The translations under genes were made by a program, and so were the position numbers. The notes below the pieces were generated by a model. It made no database searches. It was not told the DNA's origin and saw only the letters and a list, made by a program, of their open reading frames with translations. A DNA stretch of 64,000 nucleotides from Niabella insulamsoli (GTDB taxonomy: Bacteria > Bacteroidota > Bacteroidia > Chitinophagales > Chitinophagaceae), in assembly GCF_039652435.2 (NCBI RefSeq), contig NZ_CP190246.1, positions 3,038,001-3,102,000 of the forward strand, written 5' to 3'. Shown here piece after piece: positions 10,106 through 19,559 of this stretch (its first letter is position 1; each line of letters begins with the position of its first letter).

Positions 10106-11605
10106 TTAAGCAAAAAAACCATGTAAATACCAACGGTGGGGCTTAGTGCCGTCGTAGTGCCCCAGCCGGAACAGCCAGAACCGCTCACCATGTTCATTTT
10201 CGACGATGTAATAATCTCTGTGTTCGCCTTCCCGGATCCACCATTCTGCTTCGATACGTTCGGGGCCGTCGGCTTTTTTGATGGTATGCAATATGCCTTT
10301 ATAGCGGAAGTGCATCGGCGGGTAATCGGGTATCGGCGCTGCTACCTGCACGGGTTCCGGATTGTTAAGCAAGCGTATGGGGCGGGGGCGATCGGTCCAC
10401 CTTGTAGCGGGCTGTTCGTGAAGCGAAGCCGCTTCCCTGAAAGAACGCTCGGGCCAGTAATGCTCATCCGGCAGGTATCGATGCACAATGCCCGGACCTA
10501 ACTTTCCGGTAAGTTGATCAAGCAGTTGGGCAAGGCGGTTGTTTCCAAGGCCTTTCTGGTGCCAGAAACCATTTTGTAAAGTAATAATATCTTCCACCTG
10601 CGGCGCTTCGATAGCAAACATCTCAAAGCCCAGCGCCGGTTCGAGCTGATCTATTTTCAACTCAAAAAGTTTAACTAAGTGAGCCGGTTGCTGCGAAGGC
10701 AGATGCGTGCCAATGGTAATCGCTTGCAGGTTGTGATCAATACGCCATGCCTTAAAGATGGCTTTCCTTATGCCCTTACCTTCTTTTGCGAGGCGCTTAC
10801 AAAGCAGCTCAATCAATTGCTGCAAAGCCATCTCAATGCCGTAGCGTGTCGTCACTGGCTCCAGGCAAGGCAGGCGCTCCTGAAAAGGCGTTACGGCTTG
10901 CATGGGTAGCAACGGCTCGTTCTTTATACCCAGCGCCTGATCGATACGTTCGGGCAAACCCGCGCCAAACCTGCGGCGCAGGATAGCGCTGCCCATATCT
11001 ATAAAATGGCCGATAGTGTATAATCCTAACTTTTGCAGCCTGTCGACTACGGCAGCCTCCAACCTTAATGCTGCGGGAGGCAGGGGCCCTAAAGCCCGCT
11101 TTTCTTCACCGGGAGCAATTACTGACAGCGGATGCTTCCCATAACGCGCAAGCGCCCAGGCTGCGCCGACGGTTCCGGCAATGGCTATATGTGTTGTATA
11201 ACCCAGCAACGCTAATGCCTTCCTTATATCTTCCAGATAATTCGTTTCCCCCTTCCATAAATGCGTACAACCCGTAGCGTCTAAGCACAAGCCGTCCGGA
11301 ATATGAGTGGCAACGCAAGGTGTGAAGCGAGTAGCCCAATGCCCTAAAGCCGTAAGCAGTTTCGCTGCCCTGCCGGGCAAATCAGCTACTACCTGCAGCT
11401 GAGGTATTAAAGCCCTCACATCCGCTACGGCCATTCCTACCCGGAAACCCTGGCGTTGTACATCCGGGCAAACAGCAGTAATACGCATCCGGCCACGGTC
11501 GAGAGCGGCCAGCACAAAAGGTTGGCCTTTTAAATCCTGGCGGCGGCGCATCACCCACTCCGTCATTAAATGCGGGAAATATATACATACAAACCGGCTG
11601 GGCAT
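10106..11605 (-). CDS. imuB: ImuB-like Y-family DNA polymerase homologue
   Basis: About 499 residues from ATG 11605 (PSRFVCIYFPHL), which lies 1 bp after the imuA stop. The longer open frame to 11734 runs inside imuA and is rejected. The N-terminal half is a Y-family palm/fingers domain, but the first catalytic aspartate of active Y polymerases is replaced (IYFPHL), as is usual for ImuB. ImuB acts as an adaptor linking DnaE2 to the sliding clamp. A helix-hairpin-helix stretch (RLQKLGLYTIGHFIDM) and a little-finger region follow. The C-terminal tail (RYKGILHTIKKADGPERIE) is conserved in Bacteroidota ImuB as far as I recall. The transposition-like overlap of genes indicates translational coupling. 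Confidence 0.93.
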   Translation of the reverse strand: MPSRFVCIYFPHLMTEWVMRRRQDLKGQPFVLAALDRGRMRITAVCPDVQRQGFRVGMAVADVRALIPQLQVVADLPGRAAKLLTALGHWATRFTPCVATHIPDGLCLDATGCTHLWKGETNYLEDIRKALALLGYTTHIAIAGTVGAAWALARYGKHPLSVIAPGEEKRALGPLPPAALRLEAAVVDRLQKLGLYTIGHFIDMGSAILRRRFGAGLPERIDQALGIKNEPLLPMQAVTPFQERLPCLEPVTTRYGIEMALQQLIELLCKRLAKEGKGIRKAIFKAWRIDHNLQAITIGTHLPSQQPAHLVKLFELKIDQLEPALGFEMFAIEAPQVEDIITLQNGFWHQKGLGNNRLAQLLDQLTGKLGPGIVHRYLPDEHYWPERSFREAASLHEQPATRWTDRPRPIRLLNNPEPVQVAAPIPDYPPMHFRYKGILHTIKKADGPERIEAEWWIREGEHRDYYIVENEHGERFWLFRLGHYDGTKPHRWYLHGFFA

Positions 11606-11606
11606 A

Positions 11607-12335
11607 CTAACTAATTTTTCTGAGCAAGGAGGGGTTGGCAACCCGGTCAACAACAGGCTCCTGAAAACCGCCATCCTGCCATAACAGTTTCCAACGGCCT
11701 GTACTGCCTCCCCGCATTTTAAGGAGTTCCACATTCCAGCAGGGAAGCGTTACGCCTGGCAATGATTGTTCATGATAACTCGGGGCAGCGCTGATTCGCC
11801 ACCGGCTGACACAGGCCGTGGGGTGCAGGTTGCGATTGGTGCGCATGACAAAACCTGTTACGCCGCTTTTCTCTACCGCCAGCTGTAGCCTGCGGGATAT
11901 ATTAAAATCAAGCGCAGGCAACTCGCTGACCACCGCTGACAAACCCTCCATTTGCAGGCAGGTTTCCATGGCCCAGCAGATATCCTTTTCTTTTTTTACC
12001 TGCACAAAAAGAATCCGATCGGGTTGCAACCCGAAGGTGGAAAAACCCGGTGGAAACAGCAGCCCGTCCGGACTGATCCAGACAGAGGGCCCGTTATCTC
12101 TCATGAGATCACCAAGGATGGCCGCAATAAATCCCGTCGTAGCGGCTGCCGTGGCGCCGGAGGTAGTGATCCATTCATGTATGGCGCCGAGAGGAAAGAT
12201 TTTTTGGGGAAAGGCATTATTGACAGGCCCTAAACGCAGTTTTCCCTCCAGCTGCCCGTTGATGGGTTTCTGGCCCTGCATGCGGGAAATTTCCTGCCGT
12301 AGTTGCGCCATCATATCTTTTTGTAAAAGATTCAC
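11607..12335 (-). CDS. imuA: ImuA, RecA-like accessory protein of the mutasome
   Basis: A 242-residue RecA/SulA-like protein at the head of imuA-imuB-dnaE2. The region FPLGAIHEWITTSGATAAATTGFIAAILGDL occupies the place of the RecA P-loop, but a canonical GxxxxGKT is absent, so ATP binding is doubtful. The later WISPDGLLFPPG and RILFVQVKKEKDICWAME segments are family-like. The start is uncertain. A GTG at 12335 sits only 4 nt after a TAnnTTTG promoter box (12347-12340) and would be leaderless. The ATG at 12314, preceded by AAAAAGAT, gives a 235-residue protein with a short leader. Imu proteins are inducible mutagenesis factors in other bacteria. Confidence 0.88.
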   Translation of the reverse strand: MNLLQKDMMAQLRQEISRMQGQKPINGQLEGKLRLGPVNNAFPQKIFPLGAIHEWITTSGATAAATTGFIAAILGDLMRDNGPSVWISPDGLLFPPGFSTFGLQPDRILFVQVKKEKDICWAMETCLQMEGLSAVVSELPALDFNISRRLQLAVEKSGVTGFVMRTNRNLHPTACVSRWRISAAPSYHEQSLPGVTLPCWNVELLKMRGGSTGRWKLLWQDGGFQEPVVDRVANPSLLRKIS

Positions 12336-12339
12336 GACA

Positions 12340-12390
12340 CAAATATAATACTAAATTATTTAGCGCAAATTTGTTAATAATATTAGTATT
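12340..12390 (-). promoter_or_regulatory. imuA promoter with overlapping dyad
   Basis: On the minus strand TATATTTG (12347-12340) matches the Bacteroidota -7 consensus TAnnTTTG, with a TTTG about 18 nt upstream as -33 element. The 8-bp arms AATACTAA (12347-12354) and TTAGTATT (12383-12390), read on the plus strand, form a perfect inverted repeat bracketing these elements. That placement fits a repressor operator for the damage-inducible operon. The binding protein is unknown. Confidence 0.5.
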
Positions 12391-12439
12391 TTAAATAGGT
12401 TTTAAAACGGAATGCATCCAAATCGTTCTTTCCCAACCC

Positions 12440-14779
12440 TCAATATCTGTTTTTGGGGTGTACCCCCATCTGCAATCGCATTTCACCTCCCTTTTTGATG
12501 GACGACCAGGGGATAAAAGGACGGTGCACCGCCTGTTTATTGAGTTGTATAGATTGGATGTAGGGATTCAAAGCCGTATTTTGGTTGGAAATTATGCGAA
12601 ATACTTGGCCGGGATAATATTTTGAGTTAAGCCTAATGTTTATTTCTGAAAATAAGGGCGCCGATAAGCCTAGCAAAGTTTCTTTGTCGGTAAAACCCTT
12701 TACATCAAATAAGCCCATCGCAGCCATTACAAACCATGCGCCCAATTGCCCCTGGTCTTCATCCTGGCCAAATCCATACCCGTGGATGCCTTCGGTACCA
12801 TAAAATTTGTCGCATATCGACCGAACCCATTTTTGCGTAAGCGAGGGCTTGCCCGAATAATTAAATAGCCAGGAAACATGAAGGTTGGGCTGATTGCCGT
12901 GATTGTAAATGCCGGCGATGCCCGCAAAAGCGTCAATTTCGGCTCCGCCGCCAAAGTAGGCTTTTTCGGCGAGCGCGAACGTGCTGTCGAGCCTCCTGTT
13001 AAATTCCTTTTCTCCCATTTTTGTTACCAGCTTCTCCGGCTGATGCGGAACAAAATAGCTATACTGATAAGCATTCCCTTCCTGAAAGCCCCGCCAGGGC
13101 TGGGAAGGATCAAAATTTTCAATAAACGCTCCGTTCGCCAGCCTGGGCCTGACCAGCTTTAACCGAGGATCCCATATTTGCTCCCAGGCATTAGACAAAT
13201 TGCCGAATAGCTTATAGTCTTCGGTTTTCCCAAGCGCTTGCGCCCAGTTTGACATCGCAAACGCACTGAAAGCGTATTCCAGTGTATGGGAAGCAGAAAA
13301 TTGCCACAACTCGCCGCTGCCTTTCGCACTATCCAAATGATTCACATAACCATACTTTAAAAACCGGTCGACATCCATTTTGCCGGCCCCATGCGGCCGC
13401 CCCTCACTCACCAATTCATTTTTCCTGGCGGCGGCATAGGCCGTATTGACGTCAAAATCTTTGATCCCCGCCAGATAAGCGCTCGCCATAATAAGGCTGA
13501 CAAAATTGGTTCCAACGCCAGAGACATAACGGCTGTTAACAATACCATCGCCGAGCCAACCGGCGTCTTTATACACCAACAATTGGCTTTTGATAAAGTC
13601 TGCATAATACTCCGGATAAACTATGGTCCAGAGCTGTGTAAGATTCCAATACGCTCCCCAAACCGCATCGGTATTATAATGTTGAAAAAGCGGAACCCCT
13701 TTGGCATCGAGCGGAATCCTGCCAACCCCGCCTGTGTTTTTAGGATAGGCGCCATTGACGTCGCTGGCTAAACCCCGGCCCAACAAAGCGTGATAAAGAC
13801 CGGTGTAAAACTTCGTATAATTTTCTTTTGTTCCGCCTTTCACATCAATACGCCCCAAATAGTCGTTCCATGTTTTTTTAGATTGGGCACATGCCTGGTC
13901 GAACGTTAATCCTGTGGCTTCTTTTTCAAAATTTAAACGTGCATTAGCAACAGAGGTAAGCGACAGGCCGGCTTTGATGGTAATCGCCTCTCCCTCGGCG
14001 GTCTTAAAATCGAGATACAGCCCGGCCCCTTTGCCTGCACATTCGCTTTGCCCTTTTTTAATTTCGTCACCCCTGAAAATGCCATAAGATGTGGGGCGCT
14101 TACTGAGTTCGGCTGTAAAATACATGGTCACCTCAGCGCCCGGTTGATATTTTTGAACGTAAACCGGCAGAGTGGTCACCCATCCTTCCACGCGGCCATC
14201 GGCGGTCAAATTAACGCGCGCATCTTTAACCGGCCCGCTCTCGCCCCAGATATTTCCAATATCAAAAAGGATATGCGCTTCCGATGTTTGCGGAAAAGTG
14301 TAACGATGGAACGCAACCCGCCTGGTCGCCGTAAGCTCCGCACGCACTTTATAATCTTTTAAAAAAACAGAATAATAACCGGCCGTACTGTATTCATCTT
14401 CACGATCGAAACGGGAGCGATACCCTCCGTTGGGATTTTCAAGTTTGCCGGGCGTCGTTTGCAGTGGGCCGGTGGTGGCCGTAAACAAAATTCCTCCTAA
14501 CTGAAACTCGTGAAAGTTGGCAAAACCCTCAATCGACGTATGCCGATAATCATAACCCGACGCGTCCCATCCATGTTGGGTGCCATAGCTGCCATTTGTT
14601 GAAGGCGCCGGCTTAGCCATGCCGAACGGCATAGCGCCAGGCGTATAATGAAACCAGCGGCAGTGAGCTGTGCCGATATTAGGATCTACATATTTTGTAT
14701 AATCCTGCTGTTGCGCGTTGATTTGATTGGCCAGGCAACATATAAAAACCACCCAAGATATGCTCCAAAAATTACTCAT
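12440..14779 (-). CDS. GH92 exo-alpha-mannosidase (first copy)
   Basis: This 779-residue protein has a signal peptide (about residues 1-22, ending ANQINAQ) and so works in the periplasm or at the surface. GH92 landmarks are visible: YVDPNIGTAH at the mature N-terminus, PGAMPFGM, EGNAYQYSYFVPHQ near residue 567 carrying the general-acid glutamate, and GQDEDQGQLGAWFVMAAMG near 670 with the acidic pair that positions the nucleophilic water. GH92 enzymes are calcium-dependent exo-mannosidases acting on alpha-1,2, -1,3, -1,4 or -1,6 mannosides; linkage cannot be read here. It overlaps the ROK gene by ATGA and is the last gene of the long mannose operon. Confidence 0.94.
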   Translation of the reverse strand: MSNFWSISWVVFICCLANQINAQQQDYTKYVDPNIGTAHCRWFHYTPGAMPFGMAKPAPSTNGSYGTQHGWDASGYDYRHTSIEGFANFHEFQLGGILFTATTGPLQTTPGKLENPNGGYRSRFDREDEYSTAGYYSVFLKDYKVRAELTATRRVAFHRYTFPQTSEAHILFDIGNIWGESGPVKDARVNLTADGRVEGWVTTLPVYVQKYQPGAEVTMYFTAELSKRPTSYGIFRGDEIKKGQSECAGKGAGLYLDFKTAEGEAITIKAGLSLTSVANARLNFEKEATGLTFDQACAQSKKTWNDYLGRIDVKGGTKENYTKFYTGLYHALLGRGLASDVNGAYPKNTGGVGRIPLDAKGVPLFQHYNTDAVWGAYWNLTQLWTIVYPEYYADFIKSQLLVYKDAGWLGDGIVNSRYVSGVGTNFVSLIMASAYLAGIKDFDVNTAYAAARKNELVSEGRPHGAGKMDVDRFLKYGYVNHLDSAKGSGELWQFSASHTLEYAFSAFAMSNWAQALGKTEDYKLFGNLSNAWEQIWDPRLKLVRPRLANGAFIENFDPSQPWRGFQEGNAYQYSYFVPHQPEKLVTKMGEKEFNRRLDSTFALAEKAYFGGGAEIDAFAGIAGIYNHGNQPNLHVSWLFNYSGKPSLTQKWVRSICDKFYGTEGIHGYGFGQDEDQGQLGAWFVMAAMGLFDVKGFTDKETLLGLSAPLFSEINIRLNSKYYPGQVFRIISNQNTALNPYIQSIQLNKQAVHRPFIPWSSIKKGGEMRLQMGVHPKNRY

Positions 14780-15678
14780 AAAATTTGCTTATTATTATGT
14801 TCGGCATCATAAAGCCAGGAACTTACGGCTCCCGACAAAAATGCCTGTTCACCCAAGATGGCGGGCGTAATTAAAGTTGTTGGATATAACCGCCCGACTA
14901 CTTCTTCAGTAAACGGTAAAAAATGTAAATGTGCTTTGGCGATGTTTCCACCAATCACAACGCTATGAATTGATTCGGCTGCTACCATCTCAGCAAGGAA
15001 GTTGCCGAGATTGACACCAAACTCCTCAAAAACCTGAAGCGCCCATTCATTTCCCTGGCCTGCCAGTTGTGCCAGTTGCCGGACACTATCCAGAGGTGCG
15101 TCTGCCAGCTTTTTCCATCTTTGCACGAACCACCGGCTACAGAGATAATCTTCCACGATACCGTCGTTGAAAGGATGGCACCACTTATCCGCGCTATAGC
15201 TTTTGCCATCTTCGCAGATCGCGGATCCCAGGCCGGTGCCCAGTGTAATGCCTAAGGTTTTTTTATGGGGTTGATGCCAAAAAGGAGTAGCCCATAATTC
15301 TCCCTGCAGAAAGCAGGCGGCATCATTTTCAAAGTAAATAAGATCCGGAGATATGTTTAAAGACCGGGCCAGCAATTCCCTGATATTTAAACCAAAAAGG
15401 CTTTCGTATTTATTTTGTCCCTGCATCAGCGAAATGCCTTCTTCATATTTAAACGGGCCCGGCATCGCTATACAAAGGCGCTTAAGCGTCTTCGCCCCTG
15501 TTACTTCTCCGATACAGGTTGACCAGGCGGCTATGATTTCAGCTGCTGTGCCGGAGGCAGTGATTGAGGACCGGCGCAAACTTGAAGTAATAGCAGCCCC
15601 GGTTGTTCTTTCAACGATGGCAGCAGTGATATGGGTGCCCCCGATATCTACGCCCACAATACAGCTTTCCTGAATCAT
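14776..15678 (-). CDS. ROK family sugar kinase-like protein
   Basis: About 300 residues from ATG 15678 (IQESCIVGVDIGGTH). The longer frame to 15726 would overlap the transporter and is unlikely. The phosphate-binding motif DIGGTH lies at residues 9-14, a second motif near LGITLGTGLGSAICEDG, and NDAACFLQGE around residue 117 contains the conserved Asp. The cysteine-rich zinc motif CxCGxxGCxE of many ROK kinases is not seen. Context (two GH92, a sugar porter, mannose-6-phosphate isomerase) suggests a kinase for mannose or a related hexose in the cytoplasm, but glucose or fructose cannot be excluded. It is coupled to the downstream GH92 by a 4-bp overlap. Confidence 0.87.
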   Translation of the reverse strand: MIQESCIVGVDIGGTHITAAIVERTTGAAITSSLRRSSITASGTAAEIIAAWSTCIGEVTGAKTLKRLCIAMPGPFKYEEGISLMQGQNKYESLFGLNIRELLARSLNISPDLIYFENDAACFLQGELWATPFWHQPHKKTLGITLGTGLGSAICEDGKSYSADKWCHPFNDGIVEDYLCSRWFVQRWKKLADAPLDSVRQLAQLAGQGNEWALQVFEEFGVNLGNFLAEMVAAESIHSVVIGGNIAKAHLHFLPFTEEVVGRLYPTTLITPAILGEQAFLSGAVSSWLYDAEHNNKQIL

Positions 15679-15700
15679 ATCATTGATGCTTTTTATCGAT

Positions 15701-17110
15701 TTAGTTTTCCGGCAATGCGCCGGCAACTCCGCTACCTGCCGAAGGTTGGCGCCACTCGTCTTCGATTTGTTCTAAAGTTTTACCCTTGGTTTCGGGCAAC
15801 AATTTGTGAACCGTTATAAAAGCGACAACACAGAAGGCGGCGAAAATCCAAAAAGTAACGGGCGTGCCGAATCGTCCCAGGAGAAGCGGCGTAAGCTGCC
15901 CCACGATAGTGTCCGCAATCCACATCACCATAATACTTATCGCCATGGCGCGCCCGCGTATTTTATTAGGAAAGATTTCAGCCGCTACCACAAATTTCAA
16001 CGGGCCGATAGAAAACGCGAAACAGGCAAGAAAAATAATCACACAGATCAGCATGCCGATGCTGTTTGAGGAGCCGGCATTAAAGTATAAGCCTACCAAA
16101 GTTAGGCTGATGGCCGCGCCGGCGGTGCCCCACAGATACAAAGGCCGCCGTCCTAAACTATCTACTTTCCAAATCGCAATTAGCGTAAATAGCATATTAG
16201 CCGCGCCGAAAATCACCTGGCTTAATAATGAGTTGCTTAATGAAATGCCGGCATCACTCAATATGCTCGGACCATAATATATGATCGCATTGATACCGCT
16301 AAACTGTGAAAACAAAGGCAGCAGCAGGCCAATCCACAAAGCTTTTCTCCAGCGGGGAGAAAACAATTCTTTATAGGAACCTTTGGGTTCAGGGGTTTGA
16401 ACGACAGCTGTTTCAGCATCTCTTTGAAGAGATCTTAGTATACGCTGCCCCTCACCGGTGCGTCCTTGTTGCACCAGCCATCGCGGGCTTTCGGGCACAC
16501 GAAATAAACCCAATAAAAGCACGAGGGCCGGGATAGCGCCTAAACCAAGCATTAGCCGCCAGATTTCTGTAGTGATGAATCCCGAAAAAAATCCTGTCGC
16601 ATGATCATTTGAAGAAGACAGAGAAACATGCAGCAGTGCCGCATTGCTGAGATAAGCCACCAGTATGCCCAATGTAAGTGCAAACTGGTAATAGGTAATC
16701 AGCCGGCCCCTGCTCTTAGCCGGCGCGATTTCAGAAATGTATAGCGGTACAATATTGGATGCTAATCCGATACCAACCCCACCCATCAGCCTGGATGCGA
16801 TAACGCCGTTTAAACTGGGCAGGAACGCACATCCAAGCGCTGACAGCAAAAACAGAACGGCTGCTATAAACATGGGCTTTCTCCGCCCCACCCGGTCTGC
16901 AAGCTCGCCCGATAGTGCCACTCCTATAATACACCCCACCAGGGCTGAAGAAACAAACCATCCCTGCTGAAAGGCAGAAAGACTAAACTGCTTCTGAAGT
17001 AAGGGCAGTACGCCCGAAACCACGGCCATATCAAACCCAAACAAAAACCCGCCCAAAGAAGCCACCAGCGTGATGGCCATCACCGATCTTTTCTGCTCTA
17101 TATGTTGCAT
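15701..17110 (-). CDS. Sugar porter family MFS transporter (mannose operon)
   Basis: A 469-residue, 12-helix inner-membrane transporter. Signatures are GGFLFGFDMAVVSGVLPLL, ADRVGRRKP, PESPRWLVQQGR, SQFSGINAIIYYGPSI in helix 7 and the C-terminal PETKGKTLEQIEDEW. It is a second sugar porter distinct from the one at 5374-6711, with a longer loop after helix 4 (HVSLSSSNDHATGFFSG). Between GH92 and ROK genes it most likely imports the monosaccharide released in the periplasm, presumably mannose, by proton symport. Gaps to its neighbours are 32 bp and 22 bp, which supports one transcript. Confidence 0.94.
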   Translation of the reverse strand: MQHIEQKRSVMAITLVASLGGFLFGFDMAVVSGVLPLLQKQFSLSAFQQGWFVSSALVGCIIGVALSGELADRVGRRKPMFIAAVLFLLSALGCAFLPSLNGVIASRLMGGVGIGLASNIVPLYISEIAPAKSRGRLITYYQFALTLGILVAYLSNAALLHVSLSSSNDHATGFFSGFITTEIWRLMLGLGAIPALVLLLGLFRVPESPRWLVQQGRTGEGQRILRSLQRDAETAVVQTPEPKGSYKELFSPRWRKALWIGLLLPLFSQFSGINAIIYYGPSILSDAGISLSNSLLSQVIFGAANMLFTLIAIWKVDSLGRRPLYLWGTAGAAISLTLVGLYFNAGSSNSIGMLICVIIFLACFAFSIGPLKFVVAAEIFPNKIRGRAMAISIMVMWIADTIVGQLTPLLLGRFGTPVTFWIFAAFCVVAFITVHKLLPETKGKTLEQIEDEWRQPSAGSGVAGALPEN

Positions 17111-17142
17111 TGTATAAAAACTTCTTTAATAAAAGATGGAGG

Positions 17143-19464
17143 TTATTTTTCAAGAATGGGCGACATGGAAGGTGGTGCATCTGCCGGCGCACTGCCCCAT
17201 TTCATATTAGGCTTCGGCCCCATCTGTAAGACCAGTGATCCGCCGTCCACCAAATCGGAATGATAAAACCATGGCCGTCCCAGTGGTTTGCCGTCTAACC
17301 GGGCCGATTGGATATATCGATTGGTTGCGGAACTGCCTTTGGCAATAATGGTAAATGTCTTCCCTTTATAATATGCCGGATCCAGCTGAATCGTAATTTT
17401 TTCAAATAAGGGGCTTCCAATTTCATAATAAGGTTTTACGCCAGTTCCGCCATTAGTTTGAAACAGTCCCATGGCAGCCATAACAAACCATGCCCCCATC
17501 TGTCCTTCATCTTCGTCTCCCAGCCAGCCATGGTAGGGTGTTTCGCCATAATAGCGATCCATAATTTCACGCGTCCAGTTTTGTGTCAGCCAGGGTTTGC
17601 CCGAATAATTAAATAACCAGGCGGCCTGCATATTGGGCTGATTGCCATGATTGATTGGCACCAGGTCATACAGATCGCCATCCGCGTTGAAATTATATTT
17701 CACCGATTTTTCAAAGCCTTCGTTAAGACGGGAATTAAACTCCTTTCTACCCATCAGGTTTAAAATACCCTGCACATCGTGTGGGTTAAAAAAGCTGTAT
17801 TGCCAGGCATTTCCTTCCAGATAGCCAGGCCCGCTGAAGCTGGTGCAGCAATAGGGGCTCCAATCTTTCACCCAGGAACCATCCTTATGTTTCATCCGGA
17901 TATAACCGGTTTGCTGATCAAATACGTTTTTGTAGTTGCCCGCACGTTTAAGGAACTGCTGATAAAGATCTTCCCTGCCCAGGGCTTTTGCAAACTGCGC
18001 CACACACCAGTCATCATAAGCATATTCCAGCGTATTCGACACCTGGCCTTCCTCTTGCGGCACATAGCCCAACTTCATGTAGGAATCAAAAAATTTATTT
18101 CCGGCAAATCCGTTTTCAGGCGTTACGATGCCCGGAGTGGTTTGCTGGTGCACCATGGCTTTCAAAGCCAGTTGCGTATCAAAATCCCGGATGCCCTTTT
18201 GGTAAGCGCCTACAATCAAAGCAATCTCATGAGACGCTTCCATGATGCCGGAATACTCTATGCCGGCAGGCCCCTTAGGCAGCCATCCGCCCGTGCGGTA
18301 AATTTCCAGTAGCGATTTTACCCATTTGCTGGCCAGGTCAGGGTTGACCAATTGCCAGAGCTGATTCAGGTTCCAGAAAGTATTCCATAAAGCGTCGCTG
18401 CCATATACCGGATGCTCGGGATCGACCTGCTGCACTTTTTCATTTACATCTACATATTTTCCATCCACATCGCTCCAAATTGTTCTGGCCACATAGGACC
18501 GGTAAAGATTGGAATAAAACTTTCTTTTGTTGGCCTCTGTCCCCCCTTCTACCTGCACCTTGCTTAACAGTTTATTCCAAACACTGCGTGCATTTTTTCG
18601 CACGGCCTCAAAGTTCCAGCCGAAACCAGCAAGTTCGGCATTCATGTTTTTGCGAGCGCCTTCAATGCTTACCAGGGAGATAGCTGTCTGCATAAGAATC
18701 TGTTCCCCTGCTTTGGTGTCGAAATCAGCAAATGCGCCCATCTTTCCCTTTCCACTTACTTCCTTCACTCCTTCCTGTACCTGGTAATTATTTTGCCATC
18801 CACCAAAAGATTTCATCGGTTTGTTAAAGCGGATGACAAAATGCACGGTGTACTCATTCCAGCTCCATTTTTGATGGGAATACCCTTCAATTTCCGTGTC
18901 GGACACTTTGGTAAATTTAGCATCCAATACTTCTGCGGTATTCTCAAAAGGTATATCAAGATCCATTAAAATATGCGCATGCGCTTCCTTCGGAAACGTA
19001 AATTTAAAAAAGCCGGTGCGGGTGGTGGTGGTAATTTCGGTTCGGATATCGCCATTCATAAGCGTCACGCCATAATATCCCGGGCTGGCCTTTTCTGTTT
19101 CCTTCACAATTCTGGACCGGTAGCCTGTCGTCCAGCCTGTTGTCGGGCCGTCGGCGGGGCCGCGGCGAACATTCAGTACGTTAACGGTAGGCATTACGGA
19201 AAGACCCGCCATGGTCCAGGAGTGGATATGGCTGAATCCGCCGATATTATTGATCGTATATTCATAGCCTGATTTCCATACACCGCCCTGGTTGTCGGGC
19301 GCTAACTGCACCATTCCAAAGGGCATGGTAGCGCCCGGGTTCAGCATCCATCTCGACTCCGAGGTGCCGAGCAGGGGATCGGCATAATCCACCGGCTGGC
19401 GGTTTTGGCTAAAAGCAACAAAAACGGCTAACACAAAGTAAAGCGTAAGTATATTTTTTTTCAT
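17143..19464 (-). CDS. GH92 exo-alpha-mannosidase (second copy)
   Basis: About 773 residues from ATG 19464, where a hydrophobic signal peptide begins (KKNILTLYFVLAVFVAFSQ); the open frame to 19524 adds a polar stretch and is not preferred. Mature N-terminal VDYADPLLGTSESRW, PGATMPFGMVQLAPDNQG, LEGNAWQYSFFNPHD near residue 549 and GDEDEGQMGAWFVMAAMG near 649 are GH92 hallmarks. The two GH92 proteins differ through their lengths, so they probably have different linkage specificity and were not produced by a recent duplication. It sits between the isomerase (95 bp upstream) and the sugar porter. Active site residues look intact. Confidence 0.94.
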   Translation of the reverse strand: MKKNILTLYFVLAVFVAFSQNRQPVDYADPLLGTSESRWMLNPGATMPFGMVQLAPDNQGGVWKSGYEYTINNIGGFSHIHSWTMAGLSVMPTVNVLNVRRGPADGPTTGWTTGYRSRIVKETEKASPGYYGVTLMNGDIRTEITTTTRTGFFKFTFPKEAHAHILMDLDIPFENTAEVLDAKFTKVSDTEIEGYSHQKWSWNEYTVHFVIRFNKPMKSFGGWQNNYQVQEGVKEVSGKGKMGAFADFDTKAGEQILMQTAISLVSIEGARKNMNAELAGFGWNFEAVRKNARSVWNKLLSKVQVEGGTEANKRKFYSNLYRSYVARTIWSDVDGKYVDVNEKVQQVDPEHPVYGSDALWNTFWNLNQLWQLVNPDLASKWVKSLLEIYRTGGWLPKGPAGIEYSGIMEASHEIALIVGAYQKGIRDFDTQLALKAMVHQQTTPGIVTPENGFAGNKFFDSYMKLGYVPQEEGQVSNTLEYAYDDWCVAQFAKALGREDLYQQFLKRAGNYKNVFDQQTGYIRMKHKDGSWVKDWSPYCCTSFSGPGYLEGNAWQYSFFNPHDVQGILNLMGRKEFNSRLNEGFEKSVKYNFNADGDLYDLVPINHGNQPNMQAAWLFNYSGKPWLTQNWTREIMDRYYGETPYHGWLGDEDEGQMGAWFVMAAMGLFQTNGGTGVKPYYEIGSPLFEKITIQLDPAYYKGKTFTIIAKGSSATNRYIQSARLDGKPLGRPWFYHSDLVDGGSLVLQMGPKPNMKWGSAPADAPPSMSPILEK

Positions 19465-19559
19465 CTTAGAATGTTTGTTCGGCAAGCGCCTTTTCTTGAT
19501 TGGTAAAAGGTTGTATTTCTTCATTACTGTGGCAAAAAGAAATTATATTTTATGGAGCC

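Noticed and set aside
11605..11734. Longer N-terminus for imuB
   Set aside because: It lies within imuA in another frame, while ATG 11605 is placed 1 bp after the imuA stop and begins the conserved N-terminus.
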